Shown piece after piece: positions 7,884 through 15,553 of a DNA stretch of 32,115 bases. The notes under the pieces were generated by a model. The model did not search any database and had not been told where the DNA came from. It was given only the letters and a program-made list of their open reading frames with translations. Source of the DNA: Nanobdellota archaeon (GTDB lineage: Archaea; Nanobdellota; Nanobdellia; Pacearchaeales; GW2011-AR1); the NCBI GenBank assembly GCA_023397215.1, contig JAEWUG010000025.1, positions 1-32,115 of the forward strand. Direction: 5' to 3'. Both the position numbers and the translations under genes were made by a program. Each line of letters opens with the position of its first letter. The first letter of the stretch is position 1.

Positions 7884-8444
7884 TTAAACTTTAGTATCTA
7901 TGTATCTTTTTTTTATTTCTTTTTGAGTAGAAAATAAATCTTTTATGTAGGCAGCATTATTATAGAAAAAATATCTTAATTGAGTTTTAAAAGGTATATT
8001 TCTTTGTTTTACTTCTAAAGGTATTAATTCTAAATTACCTTTAACACAACCTAATTTAGATAATTGTTTGTACACATATTCAATTCTTCTGATATGAGAT
8101 GGTTCGCTTGAAATGCCTAATCTTTCAATCTCATATTCTTCACAAATCTTAGATGTTTCATAAACATTAGATAAAGTATCTCTAGAAGTGTATTCATGTA
8201 TAATATCTTCTTGAGAAATATCTAAATCTTTAAGTAATTTTTCAATTCTTGTATTCGGACCAAAATCTACTTGTCCTTCTTTATTTATTTTACCTACTGC
8301 TCCACTAATGATATAATAAGGATTTTCAAAATCTCTCATAGATTTAAAAACTGCTGTCATTGTCCTTGCAGGATCATATTTTGGTCCACCTGTAGGAATC
8401 ATAATTGCATCATTATCTAATCTATCAATAAGGTTTTTTACCAT
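7884..8444 (-). CDS. DUF218/YdcF-like family protein
   Basis: The 186-residue protein has the family pattern: an N-terminal beta strand ending in a glycine turn (DAIMIPTGGPKYDPARTM), a second strand YIISGAVG, and the downstream motif EYTSRDTLSNVYE that matches the conserved E-x-x-S-x-x-T of DUF218. Bacterial relatives (SanA, ElyC, YdcF) act in envelope biology, but this copy lacks their membrane helices and is probably cytoplasmic. It lies 24 bases upstream of the Trm-G10 gene on the same strand and may be co-transcribed. The reaction is unknown. Confidence 0.75.
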   Translation of the reverse strand: MVKNLIDRLDNDAIMIPTGGPKYDPARTMTAVFKSMRDFENPYYIISGAVGKINKEGQVDFGPNTRIEKLLKDLDISQEDIIHEYTSRDTLSNVYETSKICEEYEIERLGISSEPSHIRRIEYVYKQLSKLGCVKGNLELIPLEVKQRNIPFKTQLRYFFYNNAAYIKDLFSTQKEIKKRYIDTKV

Positions 8445-8509
8445 AGAATTTAGAACAAATTAAACTTTAAAAATGTTACTATTAATTAGTTACAGATGGG
8501 GAGAAAGAA

Positions 8510-9043
8510 TTATAATTTCTTTGTTTGTGTACCAACTTTACAAGGTAACCTAGCCTTAATTGATTTTATAAGTTTTCTTGCTTCAATTTCATGTTTTTCA
8601 TTTTTTACTCCGACAATAAATAAAACTTGTCCAGGTTTTACAAATGCCGCTCTTCCAATTGTTTTACCAAAAGATCTAGCCATACCTGTTTGCATTCTAT
8701 CAGCTCCTGCACCTGTAAGCATTTTATTTTCTCTTAAAATATGATGAGGATATTTTTTAACTTCTAAATAAAATTCTTTACCAACATTTTTTTGAAGATA
8801 TCTATTCAAATATTGTCTAACTGCTTCAATAGGATTATCTCTTAATTGACAACCTTCTTTAGCAATAACATTAATTTGAATGATATAATCTCCATTCTCA
8901 AAACCTTTTAAATCTCCCATTTTAAATTTAACAATTTTTGAATTTGGAACTGTTTTAATATAAGATTTCTTTTTTACCTTTGATTTCCTTGTATATGGAC
9001 GAGCATATCTTTTTGAATAAGCAGAACTTTTTCTTAAAGCCAT
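8510..9043 (-). CDS. rpl10e: Large-subunit ribosomal protein L10e (uL16 family)
   Basis: This is the archaeal/eukaryotic form of uL16, placed near the tRNA elbow and the peptidyl transferase centre. The 177 residues are the usual length. Family landmarks include the basic N-terminus RYARPYTRKSKVKKKSY, YPHHILRENKMLTGAGADRMQTGMARSFGK (residues about 100-130, conserved loop) and VKPGQVLFIV. It follows L35Ae with only a one-base gap, forming a ribosomal protein operon. Confidence 0.96.
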   Translation of the reverse strand: MALRKSSAYSKRYARPYTRKSKVKKKSYIKTVPNSKIVKFKMGDLKGFENGDYIIQINVIAKEGCQLRDNPIEAVRQYLNRYLQKNVGKEFYLEVKKYPHHILRENKMLTGAGADRMQTGMARSFGKTIGRAAFVKPGQVLFIVGVKNEKHEIEARKLIKSIKARLPCKVGTQTKKL

Positions 9044-9044
9044 T

Positions 9045-9311
9045 TTATTTTATTTCTACCTCAGTTCCAATTGCTTGACCTGGAAGACCTTTTTCAAAAA
9101 TAGCTCTTAATACTCCTTTTCCTCCATGAGTAGAAGCAATTTTACCATTTATTTTCTTTTGATTTTTACCTGGAGAAGTCCATGTAACTTCTTTTCCAAT
9201 ATAATCTTTAGCTTTTTCTAAAGTATCTAAACCTTCTACTTCTAACAAAAAGTGTTTAGGAGTATAAGTCTTTCTTCCTCTTCTAAATTGTATTACTTTT
9301 GCTTTTATCAT
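9045..9311 (-). CDS. rpl35ae: Large-subunit ribosomal protein L35Ae (eL33)
   Basis: The 88-residue beta-barrel protein shows VIQFRRGRKTYTPKHFLLEV at the start and the family signature GKIASTHGGKGVLRAIFEKGLPGQAIGTEVEI at the end. eL33 occurs in archaea and eukaryotes only and is patchily kept in archaea. A TATA-like catttataaag at about 9333-9343 precedes the ATG by about 25 bases, so the message is probably leaderless. L10e follows directly. Confidence 0.94.
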   Translation of the reverse strand: MIKAKVIQFRRGRKTYTPKHFLLEVEGLDTLEKAKDYIGKEVTWTSPGKNQKKINGKIASTHGGKGVLRAIFEKGLPGQAIGTEVEIK

Positions 9312-9430
9312 ATATTAAATTGTCATAAAAACTCTTTATAAATGTTTTGGGAATAATTTTTTTAAAGTTAATTTCTCTCTTGAGTAACCTTTAAAAAGAT
9401 TTATTACTTTTGTTTTAAATTGAGGTGAAA

Positions 9431-10888
9431 ATGAAGATAGAACAATTTTCAAAGGTGTTAAATCCGAAGCAAAAAGCATATGTTAATTTAAGGTTGAGAA
9501 ATCCTAAAAATGGAGAATATCTTTTAGCAGTATTTAATTTGTTACCTGGAAAAGGATTAAATATATTACAAGCAGCAGCAGAAGTAGCTGCGGAATCATC
9601 TACAGGAACTAATTTTAAAGTTAAAACAGAAACTGCATTTTCTAGAAAGTTAAATGCTATTGTTTATCAAGTTGATTTAAAGAAAAATTTAGTTTGGATT
9701 GCTTATCCTTGGAGAATGTTTGATAGAGGGGGAAATGTTCAAAATATTTTTACATTTTTAGTAGGAAATGTTTTAGGAATGAAAGAAGTTTCAGCATTAA
9801 AATTATTAGATGTTTGGTTTCCTCCAGCAATGTTAGAACATTATGATGGACCTTCTTATACATTAGAAGATATGAGAAAATATTTACAAGTTTATGATAG
9901 ACCTATTCTTGGTACTATTATTAAACCTAAAATAGGATTGACTGCTGCAGAATATGCAGAGGTTTGTTATGATTTTTGGGTTGGGGGAGGTGATTTTGTT
10001 AAAAATGATGAACCTCAAGCAGATCAAGACTTCTGTCAATATGATATTATGGTTAAATATGTAAAAGAAGCAATGGATAAAGCAGTTAAAAAAACAGGTA
10101 AGAAAAAAGTTCATTCATTCAATGTATCATCTCCAGATTTTGAAACAATGATAAAAAGATGTGAATTGATTATAAATGCAGGATTTGAAAAAGGTAGTTA
10201 TGCTTTTTTAATTGATGGAATTACTGCTGGATGGATGGCTGTTCAAACATTAAGAAGACATTATCCTGATGTTTTTATTCATTTTCATAGAGCAGGTCAT
10301 GGGGGATTTACAAGAGAAGAAAATCCTTTTGGTTTTACTGTTTTAGTATTATCAAAATTTGCACGTCTTGCAGGTGCTTCAGGGATTCATACTGGAACGG
10401 CGGGTGTTGGTAAAATGCAAGGTTCTCCTAAAGAAGATATTGTAGCAGCAAATAACATTTTAAAATTATTATCAAAAGGACATTTTTTTGAACAATCTTG
10501 GTCAAGGGTTTCAGAAAAAGATAAAGATATATTTAATTTAATTAAAGAAGATAATGCACACCACTTAATATTAGAAGATGAAAATTGGAGAGGTATAAAA
10601 AAATGTTGTCCTATTATTTCTGGAGGACTTAATCCTACATTATTAAAACCATTTATTGATTTAATGGGAAGTATAGACTTTATTACAACTATGGGTGCAG
10701 GATGTCATGCACATCCAAAAGGGACAAAGTCAGGAGCTACTGCTTTAGTTCAAGCTTGTGAAGCTTACACAAAAGGAATAGATTTAAATGAATATTCAAA
10801 GAAGCATAAGGAATTAAAACAAGCAATTGAATTCTTTACTAAAAACAAAACAAAAATCCAAAAGATGCAAGAAAGTGAAATAAACTAA
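9431..10888 (+). CDS. rbcL: RuBisCO large subunit, form II/III-like
   Basis: The enzyme carboxylates ribulose-1,5-bisphosphate to two 3-phosphoglycerates; in archaea it usually serves AMP/ribose salvage. The 485 residues show AESSTGTN (Glu of the active site), GTIIKPKIGL (catalytic Lys), GGDFVKNDEP (carbamylated Lys, metal-binding Asp and Glu), FHRAGHGGF, SGIHTGTAGVGKMQG (loop 6 Lys), IISGGLNP and TTMGAGCHAHP. A stretch of about 30 extra residues before CCPIISGG matches the additional segment of the form II/III enzyme of Methanococcoides. The phosphate loop has GAG where GGG is normal. ATG 9431 is chosen since GAGGTGA (9422-9428) lies just upstream; GTG at 9425 lies inside that site. TATA-like sequence lies near 9390-9400. 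Confidence 0.96.
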   Translation: MKIEQFSKVLNPKQKAYVNLRLRNPKNGEYLLAVFNLLPGKGLNILQAAAEVAAESSTGTNFKVKTETAFSRKLNAIVYQVDLKKNLVWIAYPWRMFDRGGNVQNIFTFLVGNVLGMKEVSALKLLDVWFPPAMLEHYDGPSYTLEDMRKYLQVYDRPILGTIIKPKIGLTAAEYAEVCYDFWVGGGDFVKNDEPQADQDFCQYDIMVKYVKEAMDKAVKKTGKKKVHSFNVSSPDFETMIKRCELIINAGFEKGSYAFLIDGITAGWMAVQTLRRHYPDVFIHFHRAGHGGFTREENPFGFTVLVLSKFARLAGASGIHTGTAGVGKMQGSPKEDIVAANNILKLLSKGHFFEQSWSRVSEKDKDIFNLIKEDNAHHLILEDENWRGIKKCCPIISGGLNPTLLKPFIDLMGSIDFITTMGAGCHAHPKGTKSGATALVQACEAYTKGIDLNEYSKKHKELKQAIEFFTKNKTKIQKMQESEIN

Positions 10889-10890
10889 AA

Positions 10891-10947
10891 ATAGTTTCTA
10901 ATTAATGAAACTATTAAATTCTTGGTTTCTAATTAATGAAACTACCA
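10891..10947. promoter_or_regulatory. Two identical palindromic sites, candidate operator
   Basis: The 20-base sequence GTTTCTAATTAATGAAACTA occurs at 10894-10913 and 10926-10945, start to start 32 bases, close to three helical turns. Copy one is an 8-base perfect inverted repeat (ATAGTTTC/GAAACTAT) around TAATTAAT. Copy two keeps GTTTC/GAAAC. They end six bases before a TATA box at 10951-10960 and follow the RuBisCO stop by two bases. This is the typical placing for a dimeric repressor or activator. As RNA they could also fold as hairpins in the RuBisCO 3' end, but no oligo-T follows. Confidence 0.65.
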
Positions 10948-10950
10948 AAA

Positions 10951-10960
10951 TATTTATAAA
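10951..10960 (+). promoter_or_regulatory. TATA box of the redox operon
   Basis: The sequence tatttataaa lies 16-25 bases before the ATG at 10976, so the transcript should start at or near the start codon (leaderless). A-rich sequence directly upstream (ccaaaa) can serve as the BRE. The two palindromes abut it on the upstream side. Confidence 0.6.
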
Positions 10961-10975
10961 AGCTAAGTTTATTTA

Positions 10976-11449
10976 ATGAATATGCATAAAAGAGATATTA
11001 TATTATTTGTCGGTGCTACTTCATTTATAGTATTAGTTCTATTATTAAGTCTGTTATTAGCAGATAAATTTCAGGTTCATAGTTGTGGTTGTCCAAAAGT
11101 TGTTTCACATAATTTTATTTTTTTATTTATTTCTCTTGCAATTATATTTGTAGGATCTTTATTATATTATTTATTTTCTCAAAAAATAAATGAAAAAGAA
11201 AGATTGATTGAAAAAAATTTTGAAGTATTATACTCAATATTTGATGAGTCTGAAAAAGAAGTTTTTGATCTTTTATTAAAGAACTTAGGAGAAATTGAAC
11301 AATCAGAAATATCTAAAAATTATGATAAAATAAAGGCCCACAGAATTATTAAAAAATTAGAAGAAAAAAGAATTGTTGAAGTAATTAAAGAAGGAAAAAC
11401 AAATAGAATAAAATTAAATAAAGATTTAACTAAGAGTTTAATAAAATGA
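10976..11449 (+). CDS. Membrane-anchored winged-helix regulator with an external Cys-x-Cys loop
   Basis: The 157-residue protein has two membrane helices (about 8-28 and 47-67) joined by a short loop HSCGCPKVVSH holding His35, Cys37, Cys39 and His45. A linker (69-80) leads to a C-terminal winged helix (about 82-155): SEKEVFDLLLKNLGEIEQSEISKNY then AHRIIKKLEEKRIVEVIKEGKTNRIKL. With the basic N-terminus inside, the loop faces outside and the DNA-binding domain faces the cytoplasm. The loop could sense disulfide status or bind metal; this is inferred. The stop overlaps the thioredoxin-CcdA start by 4 bases, and the promoter carries the twin palindromes. A second ATG at 10982 is possible. Confidence 0.85.
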   Translation: MNMHKRDIILFVGATSFIVLVLLLSLLLADKFQVHSCGCPKVVSHNFIFLFISLAIIFVGSLLYYLFSQKINEKERLIEKNFEVLYSIFDESEKEVFDLLLKNLGEIEQSEISKNYDKIKAHRIIKKLEEKRIVEVIKEGKTNRIKLNKDLTKSLIK

Positions 11450-12591
11450 AAAAGAATATTAATTTAATTATTTTTTGTATTTTGTTACTTTTCTCATTTA
11501 ATTTTGTTTCTTCAGAAGTTTTATTAGATGTAAATGATTCAAAGATTGTTGAAGTAAATTATTTTTATATGCAAGGTTGTTCTGCTTGTGCTCAAATGAA
11601 ACCTTTCTTGGAAGAAATGCAAGAGTCTTATAACATAAAATTAAATGCCTATGAAATATCTTCTAAAGAAAATTCAAATTTATTTAATAGTTATTTAAAA
11701 AATTATAATGTTCCAAATGAACAAAGAGGATATGTTCCAACAGTTTTTGTAAATGATCATTATTTTATTGGTTTTAGTAAAGAAATTACTAATTCTATTA
11801 AAAGTACTATTGTCGGAGAATTAGATAATGTTAATAGTACTTTTGGTGGTGAAATTGTTAAAACTAAAATTTTAGGATTATGGAATGTTGAAATTTCTCT
11901 AAAGAATAAATCCTTAATTACAACAACATTACTTTTAGGATTTTTAGATAGTTTGAATGTTTGTTCTATAACAGTATTAATATTTCTAATTGTTTATACA
12001 CTTTCAATAGGTTCATTAAAAAGAGCATTTAAATTAGGATTAATCTTCACAAGTGTTATTTATTTATTTTATTTTTTGTTTATGTTTGCATTAACATCAT
12101 TAATTGGTTCTTTAATCAACCAATACGGGTTATACATTAGAATTATTTTAGTAGTCTTGAGTTTTTTTGCAGGTATATTATTAATTAAGGATTATTTCTT
12201 TTATGGAAAAGGAATTAGTTTGAAAATACCAAGTTCTGCAAAACCTTTATTAGAAAAATACCTTAAGAAGGCAACAGTTATTTCTACAATTACTTTTGCA
12301 TTATTAGCTTCACTTGTTGAATTACCATGTACAGCAATATTTCCTTTAATTTATTCAACAGTTTTAGCAGATAATATGATTATTGGATTTTCACGTTTTT
12401 TTTGGATTGCAATTTATAATTTAATATATATCTTACCTTTATTATTAATTGTATTTGGAACTTATTTTTCTTGGACAAAAATTAAAGATATTGATAATCA
12501 AATACAAAAATACAAAAAAATTATGAAATTGATTGCAGGTTTAGCTCTAGTAGGAATTGCAATTTATTTTGTTTTTCCTCTCTTAGTTTAA
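11446..12591 (+). CDS. Secreted-thioredoxin/CcdA fusion, membrane thiol-disulfide reductase
   Basis: The 381-residue protein starts with a signal peptide or anchor (about 5-23, FCILLLFSFNFVSS). An extracytoplasmic thioredoxin-like domain follows (about 30-130) with the active site MQGCSACAQM (Cys45, Cys48) and the cis-Pro region YVPTVFVNDHYF. Residues about 155-380 form a six-helix CcdA/DsbD-type domain with the paired cysteines Cys173 (LNVCSI) and Cys295 (ELPCTA). CcdA proteins pass electrons from cytoplasmic thioredoxin to external thiols. Here the thioredoxin lies N-terminal, unlike the C-terminal thioredoxin of DsbD. It overlaps the membrane regulator gene by 4 bases. Confidence 0.92.
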   Translation: MKKNINLIIFCILLLFSFNFVSSEVLLDVNDSKIVEVNYFYMQGCSACAQMKPFLEEMQESYNIKLNAYEISSKENSNLFNSYLKNYNVPNEQRGYVPTVFVNDHYFIGFSKEITNSIKSTIVGELDNVNSTFGGEIVKTKILGLWNVEISLKNKSLITTTLLLGFLDSLNVCSITVLIFLIVYTLSIGSLKRAFKLGLIFTSVIYLFYFLFMFALTSLIGSLINQYGLYIRIILVVLSFFAGILLIKDYFFYGKGISLKIPSSAKPLLEKYLKKATVISTITFALLASLVELPCTAIFPLIYSTVLADNMIIGFSRFFWIAIYNLIYILPLLLIVFGTYFSWTKIKDIDNQIQKYKKIMKLIAGLALVGIAIYFVFPLLV

Positions 12592-12651
12592 TTACTTTTT
12601 TATAGTGATAACACACAAAAGATTTTTAAACTTGTTTTAGTTAATGATTTT

Positions 12652-13080
12652 ATGAAAAAAGAAACATTAGAAGAGAAAACAAATAAACAATGTTGGTTGC
12701 ATCAATCTAGAGAAAAAGGTTCTAGTATTACAACATATAGAACAAATAATCAAGGTTATATAGATAAAACACTAGAATCATCAAAGATTATTCCTTATAA
12801 AGGTAAAAGTTTATTAGTTGAAAAAGAGGGTTATGTTATTTGTTCTGAAAAAAAAGGTGAAACTGAAATAAATTTTAGAGAAAGAACTAATGTTTTAGGT
12901 TATATTTTATTAAAATATGATTCTTCTTATTTATTAAGTTCTGAAGAACCAATCTTAACAAAATATCTAAAATCAAAATTAAGAAAAAGTGGTTTTGAAA
13001 CACAAAAAGGTATACTAAGGAATAAATCAAATCTTAAAAATAGAAAAATGGTTTCTGTTCTAAATTATGGATCTTTTTAA
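12652..13080 (+). CDS. Hypothetical soluble protein
   Basis: The 142-residue product is basic, has no membrane segment and matches nothing I recognise. It contains beta-rich stretches (KSLLVEKEGYVICS, NVLGYILLKYDSSYLLS) and a basic C-terminal part. Cys14 and His17 (QCWLH) and one further Cys at about 63 are the only likely metal ligands. A TATA-like tttttaaac lies near 12620-12630, so it has its own promoter. Its stop overlaps the convergent acylphosphatase gene by 4 bases. Confidence 0.6.
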   Translation: MKKETLEEKTNKQCWLHQSREKGSSITTYRTNNQGYIDKTLESSKIIPYKGKSLLVEKEGYVICSEKKGETEINFRERTNVLGYILLKYDSSYLLSSEEPILTKYLKSKLRKSGFETQKGILRNKSNLKNRKMVSVLNYGSF

Positions 13081-13355
13081 AATCTCAATATTTTAAAGTC
13101 TAAAAAATCTCCAGTCCATTTTTTTTCTTCTCTAATCACATTTCTAATATTTGAATGTTTTGGACCTCTTCTTAAAATTTTTTCTAATTTATCTATTGAA
13201 TAATTTTCTCCTTCTACTATTACTTCTAAATCTCCATTATTTAAATTTCTAACAAAACCTTTTAAGTTTAAACTCTCTGAATTTTCTTTAATAAATTGTC
13301 TGAAAAAAAATCCTTGTGTTGTTCCTTGAACAATTAATTTTGCTGCTTTTTTCAT
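13077..13355 (-). CDS. acyP: Acylphosphatase
   Basis: This small enzyme hydrolyses acyl phosphates such as acetyl phosphate or 1,3-bisphosphoglycerate. The 92 residues show the active-site loop VQGTTQGFFFRQF with the catalytic Arg (family consensus V-x-G-x-V-Q-G-x-x-x-R) and GFVRNLNNGDLEV with the catalytic Asn. One change is Thr for the usual Val before QG. The ATG at 13355 is preferred over the upstream GTG at 13364 because a GTGA element lies five bases before the ATG. It converges on the orphan gene with a 4-base overlap. Confidence 0.93.
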   Translation of the reverse strand: MKKAAKLIVQGTTQGFFFRQFIKENSESLNLKGFVRNLNNGDLEVIVEGENYSIDKLEKILRRGPKHSNIRNVIREEKKWTGDFLDFKILRF

Positions 13356-13406
13356 AATATTCACTCATAAAAATTTAGTTTTTATAATTAATAAATCTTT
13401 GTAAAT

Positions 13407-13985
13407 TTATTCTTTAATATCAATTTCATTATGAATTAAAGTTATTACTTGACTTGCAAAGAGTATTTTAGGACTAACACTTATTTGATCTATTCTTTTT
13501 AAGAATTTGTTTTTATCTTTTGGAAAACCATCTTGATCTCCTATAACAAAAACCTCATTACCCTTAAAATTAAATTCTCTTAAATTTTTACCTTTTTTAT
13601 CTAATAAAAAAATATTCTTACCAGAATTATTTAATTCATTAATCAATTTTTCAAAAGATTTCTTTTCTATAAAACAACCAGGATAAATTTCCTTTAATTC
13701 TTCCTTATCTCCAGATTTATATAACATTCTTTTTATTAACCCAGCTACATCTTTTTTAGAAATAGGCATATCTTTATTTGATTCAAAGATTAAATGTTTT
13801 GGAGGATTTGGTTGTCCATCAAAGATTAAGTGTAATTTAACATCATCTCTCATCATATTAGAAATAAAAAAAGTTGAGATTATTACATTACAAACAATAT
13901 CCATTCTTCCTGCTTGTTTTAAATTTTCTTTTATGAGATTACCAGAAGTAACTGCATTTTTAGAATAATAAATAAACTCTCTCAT
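13407..13985 (-). CDS. trmY: tRNA (pseudouridine-54-N1)-methyltransferase TrmY
   Basis: TrmY makes 1-methylpseudouridine at position 54 in the T loop, a mainly archaeal modification. The 192-residue SPOUT-type protein begins MREFIYYSKNAVTSGN, then QAGRMDIVCNVIISTFFISN with the family GR-D pattern, DDVKLHLIFDG, and the knot region NEVFVIGDQDGFPKD and ISVSPKILFASQVITLIHNEID near the C-terminus. The trefoil-knot glycine loop (VIGDQDGFP) binds SAM. It is divergent from the LysRS gene. Confidence 0.93.
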   Translation of the reverse strand: MREFIYYSKNAVTSGNLIKENLKQAGRMDIVCNVIISTFFISNMMRDDVKLHLIFDGQPNPPKHLIFESNKDMPISKKDVAGLIKRMLYKSGDKEELKEIYPGCFIEKKSFEKLINELNNSGKNIFLLDKKGKNLREFNFKGNEVFVIGDQDGFPKDKNKFLKRIDQISVSPKILFASQVITLIHNEIDIKE

Positions 13986-14055
13986 GTTTAATAGAAAAAT
14001 ATTAGATATATAAGTCTTAAGGAAATTTTAAAAACTAACATTTCTAATATTTTAA

Positions 14056-15552
14056 ATGGTAGAAAAATTTTTTTGGGCAGATGCATTAGCTGACAAGATA
14101 ATTAAAGAAAGACCAAATAAAAATGTTTATGTTTGTGCTTCTGGAATAACACCTTCTGGAAAAGTTCATATTGGTAATTTTAGAGAAGTAATTACAACAG
14201 AAATGGTTGTTCGTGCATTAAGAGATAAAGGTAAAGATGTAAAATTTATTTATTCTTGGGATGATTTTGATCGATTTCGGAAAGTTCCAAAAGGAGTTAA
14301 TCCTGAATATGAAAAATATATTGGTATGCCTGTAAGTGATGTTCCTTCTCCATATGACTCTAATAAAACTTATGCTGAATATTTTGAAGATGTTTTTGAA
14401 GAATCATTAAAAAATCTTGGAATAGAACCTCATTTTATTTATCAACATAAAATGAATAAAAAATGTTCTTATGCTGAATTAATTAAAGTTTCAATAGATA
14501 ATAAAGATAAAATTGTAAGTATTTTAAATAAATATAGAAAAGAGCCTTTGAATAAAAATTGGATGCCATTTGTTATTTATTGTGATAAATGTAAAAAAGA
14601 TTTAACAAAAATTATTGATGTGAATGGTTATGAAATTAGTTATGAGTGTGAATGTGGTTTTAGTGAAACTTTTGATATAAGAAAAAAGGGAATTGTTAGT
14701 TTACGTTGGAGAGTTGATTGGCCTCTTAGATGGAAATATGAAGGAGTAGACTTTGAACCTGGTGGAATAGACCATAGTGTTTTTGGAGGTTCTTTTACAA
14801 CTTCAAAAGAAATATCAAAAGAAGTTTTTAATCATGAACCACCAATTTATCAATTTTATGAATGGATTGGTATAAAAGGGGGAGAAGAATTTGCTTCTTC
14901 TTCGGGTAATGCTTTAAGTGTTGAAGAAGTAGAAGAAATTTATGAACCTGAAATATTAAGATATTTATTTGTTGGAACAAAACCTAAATCAAAATTTCAA
15001 ATAAGTTTTGATAATGATGTAATAAAAATTTATGAAGATTTTGATAGACTTGAAGAAAAATATTATAATAACACAGCAAATCCTCAAGAAAAAAGAATGT
15101 ATGAAATGTCTAATATATATTATAATAAAGGTAAACCAAAAAGAATAGGATTTAGACATTTAGTTACATTAGTTCAACTAAATAGATTAAAAGATCTAGA
15201 AGAATCAGAATTAATAAGAGCTCAAAAAGTTAAAAATTGGCTAGAAAAATATGCCCAAGGCGATATGAAATTTATTGTTCAAGATAAAATAGAAGAAGTA
15301 TTTGATATTAAAGAGAAAAAAGCTTTATTAGAATTAAAAAACATTTTAGAAAAAAGACAATTTTCAAATGAATTAGAATTATTTAGTGAATTTCAAGATA
15401 TTTGTAAAAGAATAGAATTAGATGTTTCTTTATTTTTTCAAGCAGCTTATAGAGCTATTATCCGAAAAAATAAGGGACCAAAATTAGCAGGACTAATTTT
15501 ATTAATTGGACAAGAAAGAATTATAAATTTATTAAGAACTTTAGAAAATTAA
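14056..15552 (+). CDS. lysS: Class I lysyl-tRNA synthetase
   Basis: The enzyme charges tRNA-Lys; the class I form is typical of archaea. In 498 residues the Rossmann signature appears as SGKVHIGNFRE (HIGN at 38-41) and the KMSKS counterpart as ASSSGNALS at about 280-288. A zinc-binding insert CDKCKKDL...CECGF lies near 176-205. The C-terminal helical domain (about 350-498) recognises the anticodon. Length is near the usual 520. The HD gene starts one base after its stop, so the two are probably co-transcribed. Confidence 0.97.
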   Translation: MVEKFFWADALADKIIKERPNKNVYVCASGITPSGKVHIGNFREVITTEMVVRALRDKGKDVKFIYSWDDFDRFRKVPKGVNPEYEKYIGMPVSDVPSPYDSNKTYAEYFEDVFEESLKNLGIEPHFIYQHKMNKKCSYAELIKVSIDNKDKIVSILNKYRKEPLNKNWMPFVIYCDKCKKDLTKIIDVNGYEISYECECGFSETFDIRKKGIVSLRWRVDWPLRWKYEGVDFEPGGIDHSVFGGSFTTSKEISKEVFNHEPPIYQFYEWIGIKGGEEFASSSGNALSVEEVEEIYEPEILRYLFVGTKPKSKFQISFDNDVIKIYEDFDRLEEKYYNNTANPQEKRMYEMSNIYYNKGKPKRIGFRHLVTLVQLNRLKDLEESELIRAQKVKNWLEKYAQGDMKFIVQDKIEEVFDIKEKKALLELKNILEKRQFSNELELFSEFQDICKRIELDVSLFFQAAYRAIIRKNKGPKLAGLILLIGQERIINLLRTLEN

Positions 15553-15553
15553 A

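Noticed and set aside
8496..8744. Plus-strand frame opposite L10e
   Set aside because: Lies almost wholly inside the well-supported ribosomal protein gene and shows no family signature.
10891..10947. Possible small CRISPR array from the two GTTTC...GAAAC repeats
   Set aside because: Only two copies, the 12-base gap is far too short for a spacer, and there are no cas genes. Their position at the TATA box fits operator sites better.
10891..10947. Hairpin terminator for RuBisCO
   Set aside because: The palindromes can fold in RNA, but no oligo-T tract follows and two near-identical copies next to a promoter are not typical of archaeal termination.
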